NCBI RefSeq assembly: GCF_004785685.1 | Contig: NZ_SRPF01000001.1 | Span: forward strand, 434,001-498,000 | DNA from: Marinobacter confluentis | GTDB lineage: Bacteria > Pseudomonadota > Gammaproteobacteria > Pseudomonadales > Oleiphilaceae | DNA: 64,000 nucleotides | Direction of reading: 5' to 3' | In this document: piece by piece, positions 30,457-39,913 of the stretch | How the letters are laid out: each line of letters begins with the position of its first letter | Numbering within the stretch: position 1 is the stretch's first letter | Notes under the pieces: model-generated | What the model was told of the DNA's origin: nothing | Seen by the model: only the letters and a program-made list of their open reading frames with translations | Database searches by the model: none | Position numbers and translations under genes: made by a program

Positions 30457-30729
30457 ATGAGCTGGATGCATTGGACCGGCCCCACGGCAGGATTCTTTAT
30501 CTCGATTGCCCTGATTCTGACGGGCATGACCGTATGGCAGTACTTTTCGCCCTCTGTAGAGCGGAAAGGCTTCCTGCCGATCGCTACAACCCGTGGTGAC
30601 CGGCTATTCATTGGTCTTCTGACCAGTGCGTTCATTCACCTCGCTTATATCGGAGTGACTGAATTCCACGTTTTGGTGGCAACCGCAGTATCTGTTGTAT
30701 GGATGGTCATCCTGATGCGCTGGGGTTGA
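30457..30729 (+). CDS. DUF2160 small membrane protein of the glycerol importer operon
   Basis: The 90-residue protein has about three predicted membrane segments (about 11-32, 49-67 and 70-88) and a basic cytoplasmic loop around VERKGFLPIATTRGDR. It fits the DUF2160 family of small inner-membrane proteins that I recall being encoded with glycerol-type ABC importers. The ATG follows a strong AGGAGG. Its function is unknown; by position it could be an accessory subunit or assembly factor of the permease. It lies between the second permease and the binding protein, within the same probable transcript. Confidence 0.85.
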   Translation: MSWMHWTGPTAGFFISIALILTGMTVWQYFSPSVERKGFLPIATTRGDRLFIGLLTSAFIHLAYIGVTEFHVLVATAVSVVWMVILMRWG

Positions 30730-30787
30730 TCCAAACAAAAGGACTTACTTTCTTGCAAGGATGCAAAAAAAGCTAGATGAGGTCTGT

Positions 30788-32515
30788 ATGAAAAACAAGA
30801 AACTCAACTACCTGTCGCTGATGATCTCAGGAGCACTCCTGGCATCGTCCCAGGTATACGCACAGGACTACAGGGCGGCAGCTGAGAAGGCTCTGGACGA
30901 GCATTTCCAACGCTCCACTCTGAGCCGGGAAGAACAGCTCAAAGAGCTGGAATGGTTTATCAAGGCAGCAGAGCCTTTCCGCGGTATGGAAATCAAGACC
31001 GTGGCAGAGGGCCTGACCACTCACACCTACGAAGCCGAAGTTCTGGCTGAGGTATTCACAGACATCACCGGTATCGAAGTAGAGCACAACATCATCGGTG
31101 AAGGTGATGTGGTGGATACCATGCAGACTCAGATGCAGTCTGACCGCAACATCTATGATGCCTACGTCAACGACTCTGACGCCATTGGTACCCATCTGCG
31201 CTACGGCAAGACCATTGCCATCTCGGATGCCATGGAAAACGAGTGGAAAGACTTTACCAACCCCTATCTCGACCTGGACGATTTCATCGGTCTTCAGTAC
31301 ACCACTGGCCCCGATGGCAAAATCTACCAGCTGCCAACCCAGCAGTTCGCCAACCTCTACTGGTTCCGCGCTGACTGGTTTGATCGCGAAGACCTTCAGG
31401 AGCAGTTCCGCGAGCGTTACGGCTATAACCTGGGCGTACCTCTGAACTGGTCTGCCTATGAAGACATCGCTGAGTTCTTCAGCGTCCACGTCAAGGAAAT
31501 CGACGGTGAGCGAGTCTATGGTCACATGGACTACGGTCGTCGTGATCCTTCCCTGGGCTGGCGCTTCCACGACTCCTGGCTGTCAATGGCAGGCATGGGT
31601 GACAAGGGCATCCCCTTCGGTAATCCGGTTGATGACTGGGGTATCCGTGTCAATGAAGACGGCAACCCGGTGGGTTCCAGCGTAAGCCGTGGTGGTGCAA
31701 CCAACTCACCGGCTTCCGTGTACGCACTGACCAAAATGGTTGAATGGCTGCGTGATTACGCGCCGGAAAGTGCCCGTGGCATGACCTTTGGCGAGGCCGG
31801 CCCGGTACCTGCCCAGGGCCAGATTGCCCAGCAGATTTTCTGGTATACCGCGTTTACCGCTGACATGACCGATCCAAGCCTGCCGGTTACCGATGATGAG
31901 GGTAATCCGAAATGGCGTATGGCACCTTCTCCTGCCGGTCCCTACTGGGAAGAGGGCATGAAGGTGGGTTATCAGGACGTGGGTTCCTGGACCTTCTTCA
32001 ACTCCACGCCTGAAGACCGTCGTACTGCAGCATGGCTGTTTGCCCAGTTCACGGTTTCCAAGACTGTGTCACTGGAAAAGACCATCGCTGGCCTGACGCC
32101 GATTCGTCGTTCCGACATCTTCTCGGATGAAATGACCGAGCTGGCGCCGAAACTGGGCGGCCTGGTTGAGTTCTATCGCAGTGAGAACGAGAGCATGTGG
32201 ACTCCGACAGGCACCAACGTGCCGGATTACCCGCGCCTCGCACCGCTGTGGTGGCAGAACCTGGCACCGGCTGTTAACGGTGAAGTCACGCCAAAAGCAG
32301 CGCTGGACAGCCTGGCCGAAGCCATGGACCGCACCATGTCACGTCTGGCACGGGCAGACGTGTTCTCGGACTACGAGCCAATCCTGAACGAGCCGCGTGA
32401 CGAGCAGTACTGGCTTGATCAGCCTGGTGCACCCAAGCCGAAGCTGGCCAATGAGAAGCCCCAGGGCAAGACCATGCCATACGATCAGATGATGCAAGAG
32501 TGGATGGCCAAGTAA
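30788..32515 (+). CDS. glpV: Glycerol-type ABC transporter substrate-binding protein (GlpV-like)
   Basis: The product is a 575-residue periplasmic binding protein with the signal peptide MKNKKLNYLSLMISGALLAS then SQVYAQD. I chose the ATG at 30788 because GATGAGG precedes it and it gives a normal signal peptide; a start nine codons upstream is possible. The length and sequence match the large binding proteins of glycerol importers, and it is closely related to the orphan protein at 16729-18483. It is the last gene of the importer operon and is followed by a GC-rich hairpin. The glycerol ligand is inferred from the operon and neighbouring glpKDR, not from seen binding residues. Confidence 0.88.
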   Translation: MKNKKLNYLSLMISGALLASSQVYAQDYRAAAEKALDEHFQRSTLSREEQLKELEWFIKAAEPFRGMEIKTVAEGLTTHTYEAEVLAEVFTDITGIEVEHNIIGEGDVVDTMQTQMQSDRNIYDAYVNDSDAIGTHLRYGKTIAISDAMENEWKDFTNPYLDLDDFIGLQYTTGPDGKIYQLPTQQFANLYWFRADWFDREDLQEQFRERYGYNLGVPLNWSAYEDIAEFFSVHVKEIDGERVYGHMDYGRRDPSLGWRFHDSWLSMAGMGDKGIPFGNPVDDWGIRVNEDGNPVGSSVSRGGATNSPASVYALTKMVEWLRDYAPESARGMTFGEAGPVPAQGQIAQQIFWYTAFTADMTDPSLPVTDDEGNPKWRMAPSPAGPYWEEGMKVGYQDVGSWTFFNSTPEDRRTAAWLFAQFTVSKTVSLEKTIAGLTPIRRSDIFSDEMTELAPKLGGLVEFYRSENESMWTPTGTNVPDYPRLAPLWWQNLAPAVNGEVTPKAALDSLAEAMDRTMSRLARADVFSDYEPILNEPRDEQYWLDQPGAPKPKLANEKPQGKTMPYDQMMQEWMAK

Positions 32516-32539
32516 ACCTGGCCTGATCCTGAACTGACC

Positions 32540-32569
32540 CTGCCAGCCCGCAGTATCGCGGGCTGGCAG
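32540..32569 (+). terminator. GC-rich hairpin after the importer operon
   Basis: CTGCCAGCCCGC (32540-32551) pairs perfectly with GCGGGCTGGCAG (32558-32569) around a six-base loop. There is no T-run, so it may stabilise the mRNA 3' end rather than terminate transcription by itself. Confidence 0.4.
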
Positions 32570-32645
32570 AGGCCAGCTCTCCAGACACCGCAAGGATGCC
32601 GCCTATGAATAATTAGAACGCCAACACTCACAGAGAGGTGTACTG

Positions 32646-34715
32646 GTGAATAACAACAATAATTCCAACCAGACTGTTCATGAAAAAGGCCTGTGGCTGC
32701 ACAGGATTGGCTCCCGGGTATCACTGGTTACCCTGCTGGTTGCCATCATCATTGTGGGAGTTTTCATTTATTCCCAGTCCGGACTCAGACAGATTACGGA
32801 CCGCTACAATCATCTCGTCACCGAAATCAGTCAGAGCGGTGACCGACTCAAGCAACTGACCACCAATTTTCTACTCACCTCCAATGGCGCGGGTACCCTT
32901 GCTTCGGCAACGAGCAGCGCACAGGTGCGTGACAATCATCAACAGATCAACGCCCTCAAGCCCCAGTTCGAGCGGATTACTACCGAATTGGCGGACTCAT
33001 TACCGGATTCAGCAGATCAGATTGCGGCGCTCAGAGCGGAACGGCAACGTTTGGATGAAGCGATCGGCGAGATTGCCAGGCTTCAGACCCGGACCCTTGA
33101 TCTGAGGGCGTCCAACCAGCAAGCCATGCTGGCGTTCAGGGCAGGGGCGGCCGAATTGGCGAGCGGTTTTTCAGACCTGATCCAGATGATCAGCATTTTC
33201 GCCAGCGATTATCCCATCGTGATCGAGGCACAGACTATAGAGCGGGCCGTGCTGACGCTTGAGCTGTCGATGATCAACTACATGGCAGAGCAGGACGAAG
33301 CCCGTCTTGCCCAGCTCAGAATGGCCATTGAAGATCTTATGGCACAGGGGCGCACCCTGTTTGACCGCCTGTTCCTGATGATTGATGACCCTGGAACGGA
33401 GCAGGATTTTCAGGCCCTGAACCAGCAATACAATGATTGGCTGGACCAGACCCTGATTGGCCCGGACCTGCTGAACACCCGGCTGGCCCAGCTTGAGGCG
33501 CGGGACAGGGCGCTTGGCCTGGTCACTGAAGTGCAGGGTTCTATCGAACAGTTCGGCGAACGCATCGAAGCGGTACAGGCGCTATCCGGCCAGTGGACAG
33601 CGGCGTCCCGCAAACAGTCCCAGGATATCGCCGGGCGGGTTGCCGCGACCATGAACACCGGGGCGGTGCTGGTTGTTCTGGGCTTTGTGGGGCTGCTCTG
33701 GATGCTGCGGGTACTGGTTACCCGGCCGGTTCATGTGCTTAGCCAGCGGGTGCTGGATATCGCTGAGGGCGAGGGTGATCTGACCCGTCGCATCGACAGC
33801 CGGCGGCAGGACGAGCTGGGCCTGTTGGCTCGTTATTTCAACGGGTTCATTGGGCGCATCCAGGAAATGATTCTGAGAATCCTGGACGTCAGTCGAAAGC
33901 TTGGCGAACACAGTCGACTGCTGAGCCAGCGGGCGGAAACCACCTTCGATTACAACCAACGGCAGAAAGCGGATATCGAGGCGCTGACCGCCGACATGTC
34001 GGTTCTGGACGAGTCGGTGGAAGAGGTCGGGCGCCTGGCCAGTGAATCGGTGGATACAGCCTCGCAGACCATCCAGACCGGCCGAAACACCCATGAGCGG
34101 GTGGCGGCTGCCATTACGTCGTTCGAAGCGCTGGGTAAGGATGTGGGGACCGGGGCAGGGCTGATCCAGTCCCTGGCAGCGGATATATCTCAGGTGGACT
34201 CGGTACTGGAGGTGATCAACTCGATTGCCGAGCAGACCAATCTTCTCGCGCTGAACGCCGCCATTGAGGCCGCCAGAGCCGGTGAGCATGGGCGTGGCTT
34301 CTCGGTAGTGGCAGACGAGGTGCGATCGCTGGCGTCCCGAACCCAGCAAAGCACGGCCGATGTCCAGCAGCTGATTGAGCGGGTGCATAGCGGTTCCGCG
34401 CGGGCAACCAGCTTCATGCAGGAAAGTCAGAGTAAAAGCGAGTCCGCACTGGAAGGCGCCCGGGCCGCCCGCGAACAGCTCACTCTCATGGTTGAGGCGA
34501 TTGCCCGGGTGGAAAGCGCTAACCGAACCATTGTCGACGCAGTTCAGAGGCAGGGTGACCTGGCTGAACAGGTGATTGCCCGCACCCGCACGGTGGAATC
34601 CGTGAGTGAGAAAACCCTGGAAGAAGCCAGGGAGAGCGCTCGCTACTGCCGCGACGTGGATGAGCTGAGCAAAAGTCTCAACGAACTTGTGTCACGCTTC
34701 CGGGTCACGGAATGA
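32646..34715 (+). CDS. Methyl-accepting chemotaxis protein
   Basis: The 689-residue receptor has a first membrane segment (about 26-46), a long helical periplasmic domain of about 290 residues, a second membrane segment (about 335-357, [21 protein letters not shown] in part), a HAMP domain, and a cytoplasmic signalling domain. The hairpin tip [21 protein letters not shown] (in part) and [15 protein letters not shown] are the MCP signatures that bind CheA and CheW. The GTG start follows GAGAGG, and the first codons read through overlapping AACAACAA motifs. No C-terminal methylesterase pentapeptide is seen. Its position between the importer and eno suggests it may sense glycerol or a related compound; this is inference. 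Confidence 0.93.
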   Translation: MNNNNNSNQTVHEKGLWLHRIGSRVSLVTLLVAIIIVGVFIYSQSGLRQITDRYNHLVTEISQSGDRLKQLTTNFLLTSNGAGTLASATSSAQVRDNHQQINALKPQFERITTELADSLPDSADQIAALRAERQRLDEAIGEIARLQTRTLDLRASNQQAMLAFRAGAAELASGFSDLIQMISIFASDYPIVIEAQTIERAVLTLELSMINYMAEQDEARLAQLRMAIEDLMAQGRTLFDRLFLMIDDPGTEQDFQALNQQYNDWLDQTLIGPDLLNTRLAQLEARDRALGLVTEVQGSIEQFGERIEAVQALSGQWTAASRKQSQDIAGRVAATMNTGAVLVVLGFVGLLWMLRVLVTRPVHVLSQRVLDIAEGEGDLTRRIDSRRQDELGLLARYFNGFIGRIQEMILRILDVSRKLGEHSRLLSQRAETTFDYNQRQKADIEALTADMSVLDESVEEVGRLASESVDTASQTIQTGRNTHERVAAAITSFEALGKDVGTGAGLIQSLAADISQVDSVLEVINSIAEQTNLLALNAAIEAARAGEHGRGFSVVADEVRSLASRTQQSTADVQQLIERVHSGSARATSFMQESQSKSESALEGARAAREQLTLMVEAIARVESANRTIVDAVQRQGDLAEQVIARTRTVESVSEKTLEEARESARYCRDVDELSKSLNELVSRFRVTE

Positions 34716-34757
34716 CCCTGGATTCTGAAATTTGCCAATAAAAATGTTCGAAAAGCG

Positions 34758-34790
34758 TTGACAAAGTTCGTTTGCGAATACTACAGTAAA
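34758..34790 (+). promoter_or_regulatory. Distal eno promoter P1 with composite operator
   Basis: TTGACA (34758-34763) and TACAGT (34782-34787) are 18 bases apart. Between them lies the palindrome TTCGTTTGCGAA (34767-34778), and overlapping the -10 is TACTACA, the reverse of a HexR-like TGTAGTA. Both repressors could block polymerase here. Confidence 0.6.
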
Positions 34791-36377
<1,587 letters not shown>

Positions 36378-36443
36378 ATCCAGCCCGACCGAGTTCTCGA
36401 TTAAGTTCTCAAGCGTCCCCGCGAGGCACTTCACAGGAGACAG

Positions 36444-37244
36444 ATGATGAGAAAGCCGATACTGATTGCAAACTGGAAAATGAATGGCAGCCTGCATTCC
36501 AACCAGGCTCTTTTAACGCGGATGCTGGCAAAGCTGCGGCCGATCCGGAAGACCATTGATCTGGTGATCTGTCCGTCCTTTCCCTATCTCTTTCAGGTCA
36601 GGGACCTGCTGGGCTACACCGGCCTGGCACTGGGCGCACAGAACGCCAGCCTGGCAACATCCGGTGCCCACACCGGCGAAGTCAGTGCGACCATGCTTCA
36701 GGAAATGGGCTGCCGCTACGTGCTGGTGGGCCATTCGGAGCGCAGGTCGATCTACCACGAGACCGATGCCGAAGTAGCGGCCAGGTTCCGCCAGGTCCTG
36801 GGTGCCGACATGACACCGGTTGTATGCGTGGGGGAGACCCTGGAAGAACGTGACCAGGGCAACACCATGACGGTTATCGAACGCCAGTTGCAGGCGGTCA
36901 TCGATGAAGCCGGAATCGCGGCCCTGACCAGCAGCGTTATTGCTTACGAGCCTGTCTGGGCTATCGGTACCGGCAAAACCGCGAGCTCGCAACAGGCGGC
37001 GGAGACCCACCAGGCGATTCGCCAGTTTCTGGACAGGTGCGCGCCCGGGGCAGGCCAGTCCACACGCATTGTTTACGGTGGCAGCGTGAAAGCGGCCAAT
37101 GCCGCAGAGCTGTTTCAGTCCCCGGAAATTGATGGCGGCCTGATTGGCGGCGCATCCCTGCAATCTGAGGAGTTTTCGGCGATTGGTTCCGCGCTGGCCA
37201 ATAGCGTCGAAGAAACCGACAGCCCCTGCGATGCACTGGATTGA
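36444..37244 (+). CDS. tpiA: Triosephosphate isomerase
   Basis: TpiA interconverts dihydroxyacetone phosphate and glyceraldehyde 3-phosphate. The 266-residue TIM barrel has the catalytic lysine in ANWKMNG, the histidine in VGHSERR, the glutamate in AYEPVWAIGTGK and the phosphate-binding YGGSVKAANA and IGGASL. Two adjacent ATG codons follow AGGAGACAG. It lies 66 bases downstream of eno and is probably co-transcribed. Housekeeping tpiA in this group normally neighbours secG and glmM, so this too may be a second copy used for glycerol, where GlpD produces dihydroxyacetone phosphate directly. Confidence 0.95.
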   Translation: MMRKPILIANWKMNGSLHSNQALLTRMLAKLRPIRKTIDLVICPSFPYLFQVRDLLGYTGLALGAQNASLATSGAHTGEVSATMLQEMGCRYVLVGHSERRSIYHETDAEVAARFRQVLGADMTPVVCVGETLEERDQGNTMTVIERQLQAVIDEAGIAALTSSVIAYEPVWAIGTGKTASSQQAAETHQAIRQFLDRCAPGAGQSTRIVYGGSVKAANAAELFQSPEIDGGLIGGASLQSEEFSAIGSALANSVEETDSPCDALD

Positions 37245-37343
37245 TTGTTGCCGTTTTTGACGACAACCTGGCAGTGGCGGCGGGCGATCTGTCGCCACTC
37301 GGGTTAGACTGGGCCTCAGAAACTTTCGTCGATGAGGCTGATT

Positions 37344-38321
37344 ATGCCGAAACTGGTCACCCTGGCTCTGCTGTTGCTGGTCGCCGTTAGCCCTGCTCAC
37401 GGGGAGTGGGTGAGGGTCAGTGGCACTGCAATGACCACTGAGATTGACATGGAATACTGGGCTGCGGACCCGGAAGCTGCCGAGCAGGCCGGGGAGGCCG
37501 TGCTTGAACTCTTCAGGCAGATCGACCGGCAGATGACCCGCTATCAGGACGATTCCGAGCTGTCCCGACTCAATCGCCGGGCCGCGCGGGAACCGGTAAA
37601 GGTCAGTGACAGTCTGTTTCAGGTGCTTCAGCGCGCGGTTGAGGTCTCCGAGCTTAGCCAGGGCGCCTTTGATATCAGCTTCGGGTCCGTCGGATACTTC
37701 TACGATTTCCGTGAAAAACGTCAACCCACCGGCGAGGAGCTCGCCGCCGGACTTCCCTCGGTGAATTACCGCTCAATAGTGCTGGACCCGGATGCCAGAA
37801 CCGTTCGTTTTCTCGATGAAGGCATCAGGCTCGATCTTGGCGGCATTGCCAAGGGCTATGCGGTCGATCGCGGGATTGCGATCCTTGAATCTTTCGGTAT
37901 CCGCAATGCCCGGCTTAGCGCCGGCGGTGATATGCGGTTGCTGGGAGACAGGCGAGGCAAGCCGTGGATTGTGGGTATTCGTGATCCCAGGTCGGAAAAC
38001 CGCAATGCGCTGGTGATGCCGCTGGCAGACGTGGCGGTATCCACGTCCGGGGATTACGAGCGGTTCTTTACCGATGAATCAGGAGAGCGTATTCATCACA
38101 TCCTGTCGCCTGCAACCGGCAAGCCCGCGAGAGGCGTACAGAGTGTTACCGTGCTTGGCAGTGACACACTGACCACCGATGGGCTTTCCACGGCGGTGTT
38201 CGTGCTTGGGGCTGCGGAAGGTCTGGCGCTGATCAATAGCCTGCCGGGGGTGGACGCAGTGATCATTGATGAGAAACGGCAGGTACACTACTCGGAGGGG
38301 CTGATGCCACCCGGGGATTGA
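37344..38321 (+). CDS. apbE: FAD:protein FMN transferase (ApbE family)
   Basis: ApbE enzymes attach FMN covalently to Ser/Thr of periplasmic redox proteins. The 325-residue product has a signal peptide (MPKLVTLALLLLVAVSPAHG) without a lipobox cysteine. Family motifs are VSGTAMTTEID, FDISFGSVG, LDLGGIAKGYAVDRG, NARLSAGGDMRLLG, the metal-binding VSTSGDYERFF, and HHILSPATGKPARGVQSVTV. I chose the ATG at 37344 after GATGAGG; the one at 37332 is also possible. ApbE, a TlpA thioredoxin, DUF4266 and DUF3570 genes recur together as far as I recall; here the other three are 10 kb downstream, beyond a haem-protein block. I saw no clear flavin-acceptor motif in the nearby proteins. Confidence 0.9.
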   Translation: MPKLVTLALLLLVAVSPAHGEWVRVSGTAMTTEIDMEYWAADPEAAEQAGEAVLELFRQIDRQMTRYQDDSELSRLNRRAAREPVKVSDSLFQVLQRAVEVSELSQGAFDISFGSVGYFYDFREKRQPTGEELAAGLPSVNYRSIVLDPDARTVRFLDEGIRLDLGGIAKGYAVDRGIAILESFGIRNARLSAGGDMRLLGDRRGKPWIVGIRDPRSENRNALVMPLADVAVSTSGDYERFFTDESGERIHHILSPATGKPARGVQSVTVLGSDTLTTDGLSTAVFVLGAAEGLALINSLPGVDAVIIDEKRQVHYSEGLMPPGD

Positions 38322-38337
38322 CCCTGCCCCGGGTGGC
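38306..38337. terminator. Hairpin between convergent apbE and DUF1501 genes
   Basis: GCCACCCGGGG (38306-38316) pairs perfectly with CCCCGGGTGGC (38327-38337) around a ten-base loop that includes the apbE stop codon. There is no T-run on either side, so efficient intrinsic termination is doubtful. Confidence 0.4.
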
Positions 38338-38348
38338 CGGTTAGCGCT

Positions 38349-39902
38349 TCAGACGATCGGTTCGATGCCGACCAGTCTGTCGCGGCTGGATGGGCCACCC
38401 AGGCCGTGGCCGGCCATTGTTGTCTCAAACAGCCCCTCCTCATTGTTCAGGGCCATGTAATTGAGCACCACCGTCTGCACCAGCTGGTTTACGTTATTGG
38501 CAGCCGGACTGGAGGCCGTCTCCACGGAGGCATCGGAACGCATGTAGCCGATCTGCTGGTTGCGCACAACGGGCCGGCTGGTCGGGTTATACACCAGGTA
38601 GAAAGACGCCGCCGTCTGTTGGTTGTCGCCCGTCCACTCACCTTTGCCGCGACCGCCTTCACTGTCATCAATCCGACCATTGCTTGATACCGAACCGTCA
38701 CTAAAGACATAAAGCATCAGTGGGGCCCCCACGCGGTGTGCGTATTCCAGGCAGGCGCCCATGCAGCGGCCCGCGAGATAGTCGCGGTCTTCGCCCGTGG
38801 CGCGTTCGCCAGTGTGGTAATCGTAGCCTCCAAGAGTGACGGTACCGGCGCCGGCGTAGCGATTCTGCACCAGTTTCATCACCGAAGCGGTCTTGCGGAA
38901 CTCACGGGCCTGTCGGTTGTTGGCAAAAAATTCGGCGTCAGTAAAGATGCCGGAGGCCCCGACGATGTCAGTGTCCAGAGCCGGGTCGACGGTCGATGGG
39001 TCGCCAAACTCTTCAATCAGGTAAGCGCTTTTGATGTAGCTGCAGTCCACCTGGCTTTTGATTTCTGCGTCATTGGGCAGGCCGGTATTGACGGTTGCCA
39101 GATTGATCTTGTCCAGGCTGATATTGCGAATGGACTCCAGTACAGACACTGCATCCGACTGGTTGAGGATCGCTGTCAGGTCGCCCACGTCGACAAGCCC
39201 GGTGGCATCAGTAGGGCGGTCCACCTTGGTAGGCCGGGCCTTGGGGTTGATCAGGCTCATGGGTGCCATGGAGTTGCCGCCACTCTCGGAGCTCTGGGAA
39301 CCTACCAGTGACAGCAGCTGGCCGTCGGCGCCGGCTTTCAGAATGCCGTACATGGGGTTGTGTGGATTGTTGCCGGTATCGTTTTCAGAGCGAGCCGCAA
39401 TGACCGCGCCGTTAATGAACGCCCGGGCACCGATGGAGGTACTGTCCTGCATGCCGCGGAGGAAGCCACTGTCGGAATGAAAGGCCAGGCCGAACTCCTG
39501 GTTCACGAACTGCGGCTGGTTGGGCAGCATGTCGCCGGGCAGGCCCAGCTTGTTGTAACCGGCGGTGCTCAGAAAATCGAGCTGGCCGCCGGATTTACCC
39601 ATTAGCACGTTGGAGCCAACCATGTTGGCGCCGCCGGCCAGGTCAAAGCAGATAAAGGGCACCTTGCCGCCGGTCAGGGTGCTGATATTGCAGTCCCCTT
39701 TCCGGTTTTCCAGATCCTCAGACAGTGCCATGGCTCTGCCCGGTGTCAGCAGGTTGAACATGGCCGCGGTAGACAGGGTGGCCGCGCCGGCCATAAAGCC
39801 CTGGGCAATGAATTCCCGCCGGGTCTTCGGCCTGGCATGATCCGGGTGAAGCAGAGGCTCTTCAAGCGACAGGGCGCGTTTACGCTGGGTTTTGATAAGC
39901 AT
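38349..39902 (-). CDS. Tat-exported DUF1501-family protein
   Basis: The 517-residue product has a twin-arginine motif (KTRREFI, Arg28-Arg29) followed by a hydrophobic stretch ending in PGRAMA, so it is probably exported folded through Tat. The body resembles the DUF1501 family (alkaline-phosphatase-superfamily fold, often annotated as twin-arginine signal-containing proteins), with FDLAGGANMVGSN, NPMYGILK, GGYDYHTGER and LMLYVFSDGSV. I chose the ATG at 39902 after AGGGGAC. It is third in a probable three-gene transcript with two haem-motif proteins. Its function is unknown. DUF1501 proteins are commonly paired with DUF1800 or cytochrome-type partners, which fits the setting. Confidence 0.8.
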   Translation of the reverse strand: MLIKTQRKRALSLEEPLLHPDHARPKTRREFIAQGFMAGAATLSTAAMFNLLTPGRAMALSEDLENRKGDCNISTLTGGKVPFICFDLAGGANMVGSNVLMGKSGGQLDFLSTAGYNKLGLPGDMLPNQPQFVNQEFGLAFHSDSGFLRGMQDSTSIGARAFINGAVIAARSENDTGNNPHNPMYGILKAGADGQLLSLVGSQSSESGGNSMAPMSLINPKARPTKVDRPTDATGLVDVGDLTAILNQSDAVSVLESIRNISLDKINLATVNTGLPNDAEIKSQVDCSYIKSAYLIEEFGDPSTVDPALDTDIVGASGIFTDAEFFANNRQAREFRKTASVMKLVQNRYAGAGTVTLGGYDYHTGERATGEDRDYLAGRCMGACLEYAHRVGAPLMLYVFSDGSVSSNGRIDDSEGGRGKGEWTGDNQQTAASFYLVYNPTSRPVVRNQQIGYMRSDASVETASSPAANNVNQLVQTVVLNYMALNNEEGLFETTMAGHGLGGPSSRDRLVGIEPIV

Positions 39903-39913
39903 GTTCAAGTCCC

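Noticed and set aside
32540..32569. The perfect 12-bp hairpin as a definite intrinsic terminator
   Set aside because: No T-run follows, so only a tentative call was kept.
36513..37724. A 403-codon open frame on the minus strand across tpiA and the apbE start
   Set aside because: It lies opposite intact tpiA and apbE and has a low-complexity, His/Gln/Arg-rich translation typical of antisense frames in GC-rich genes.
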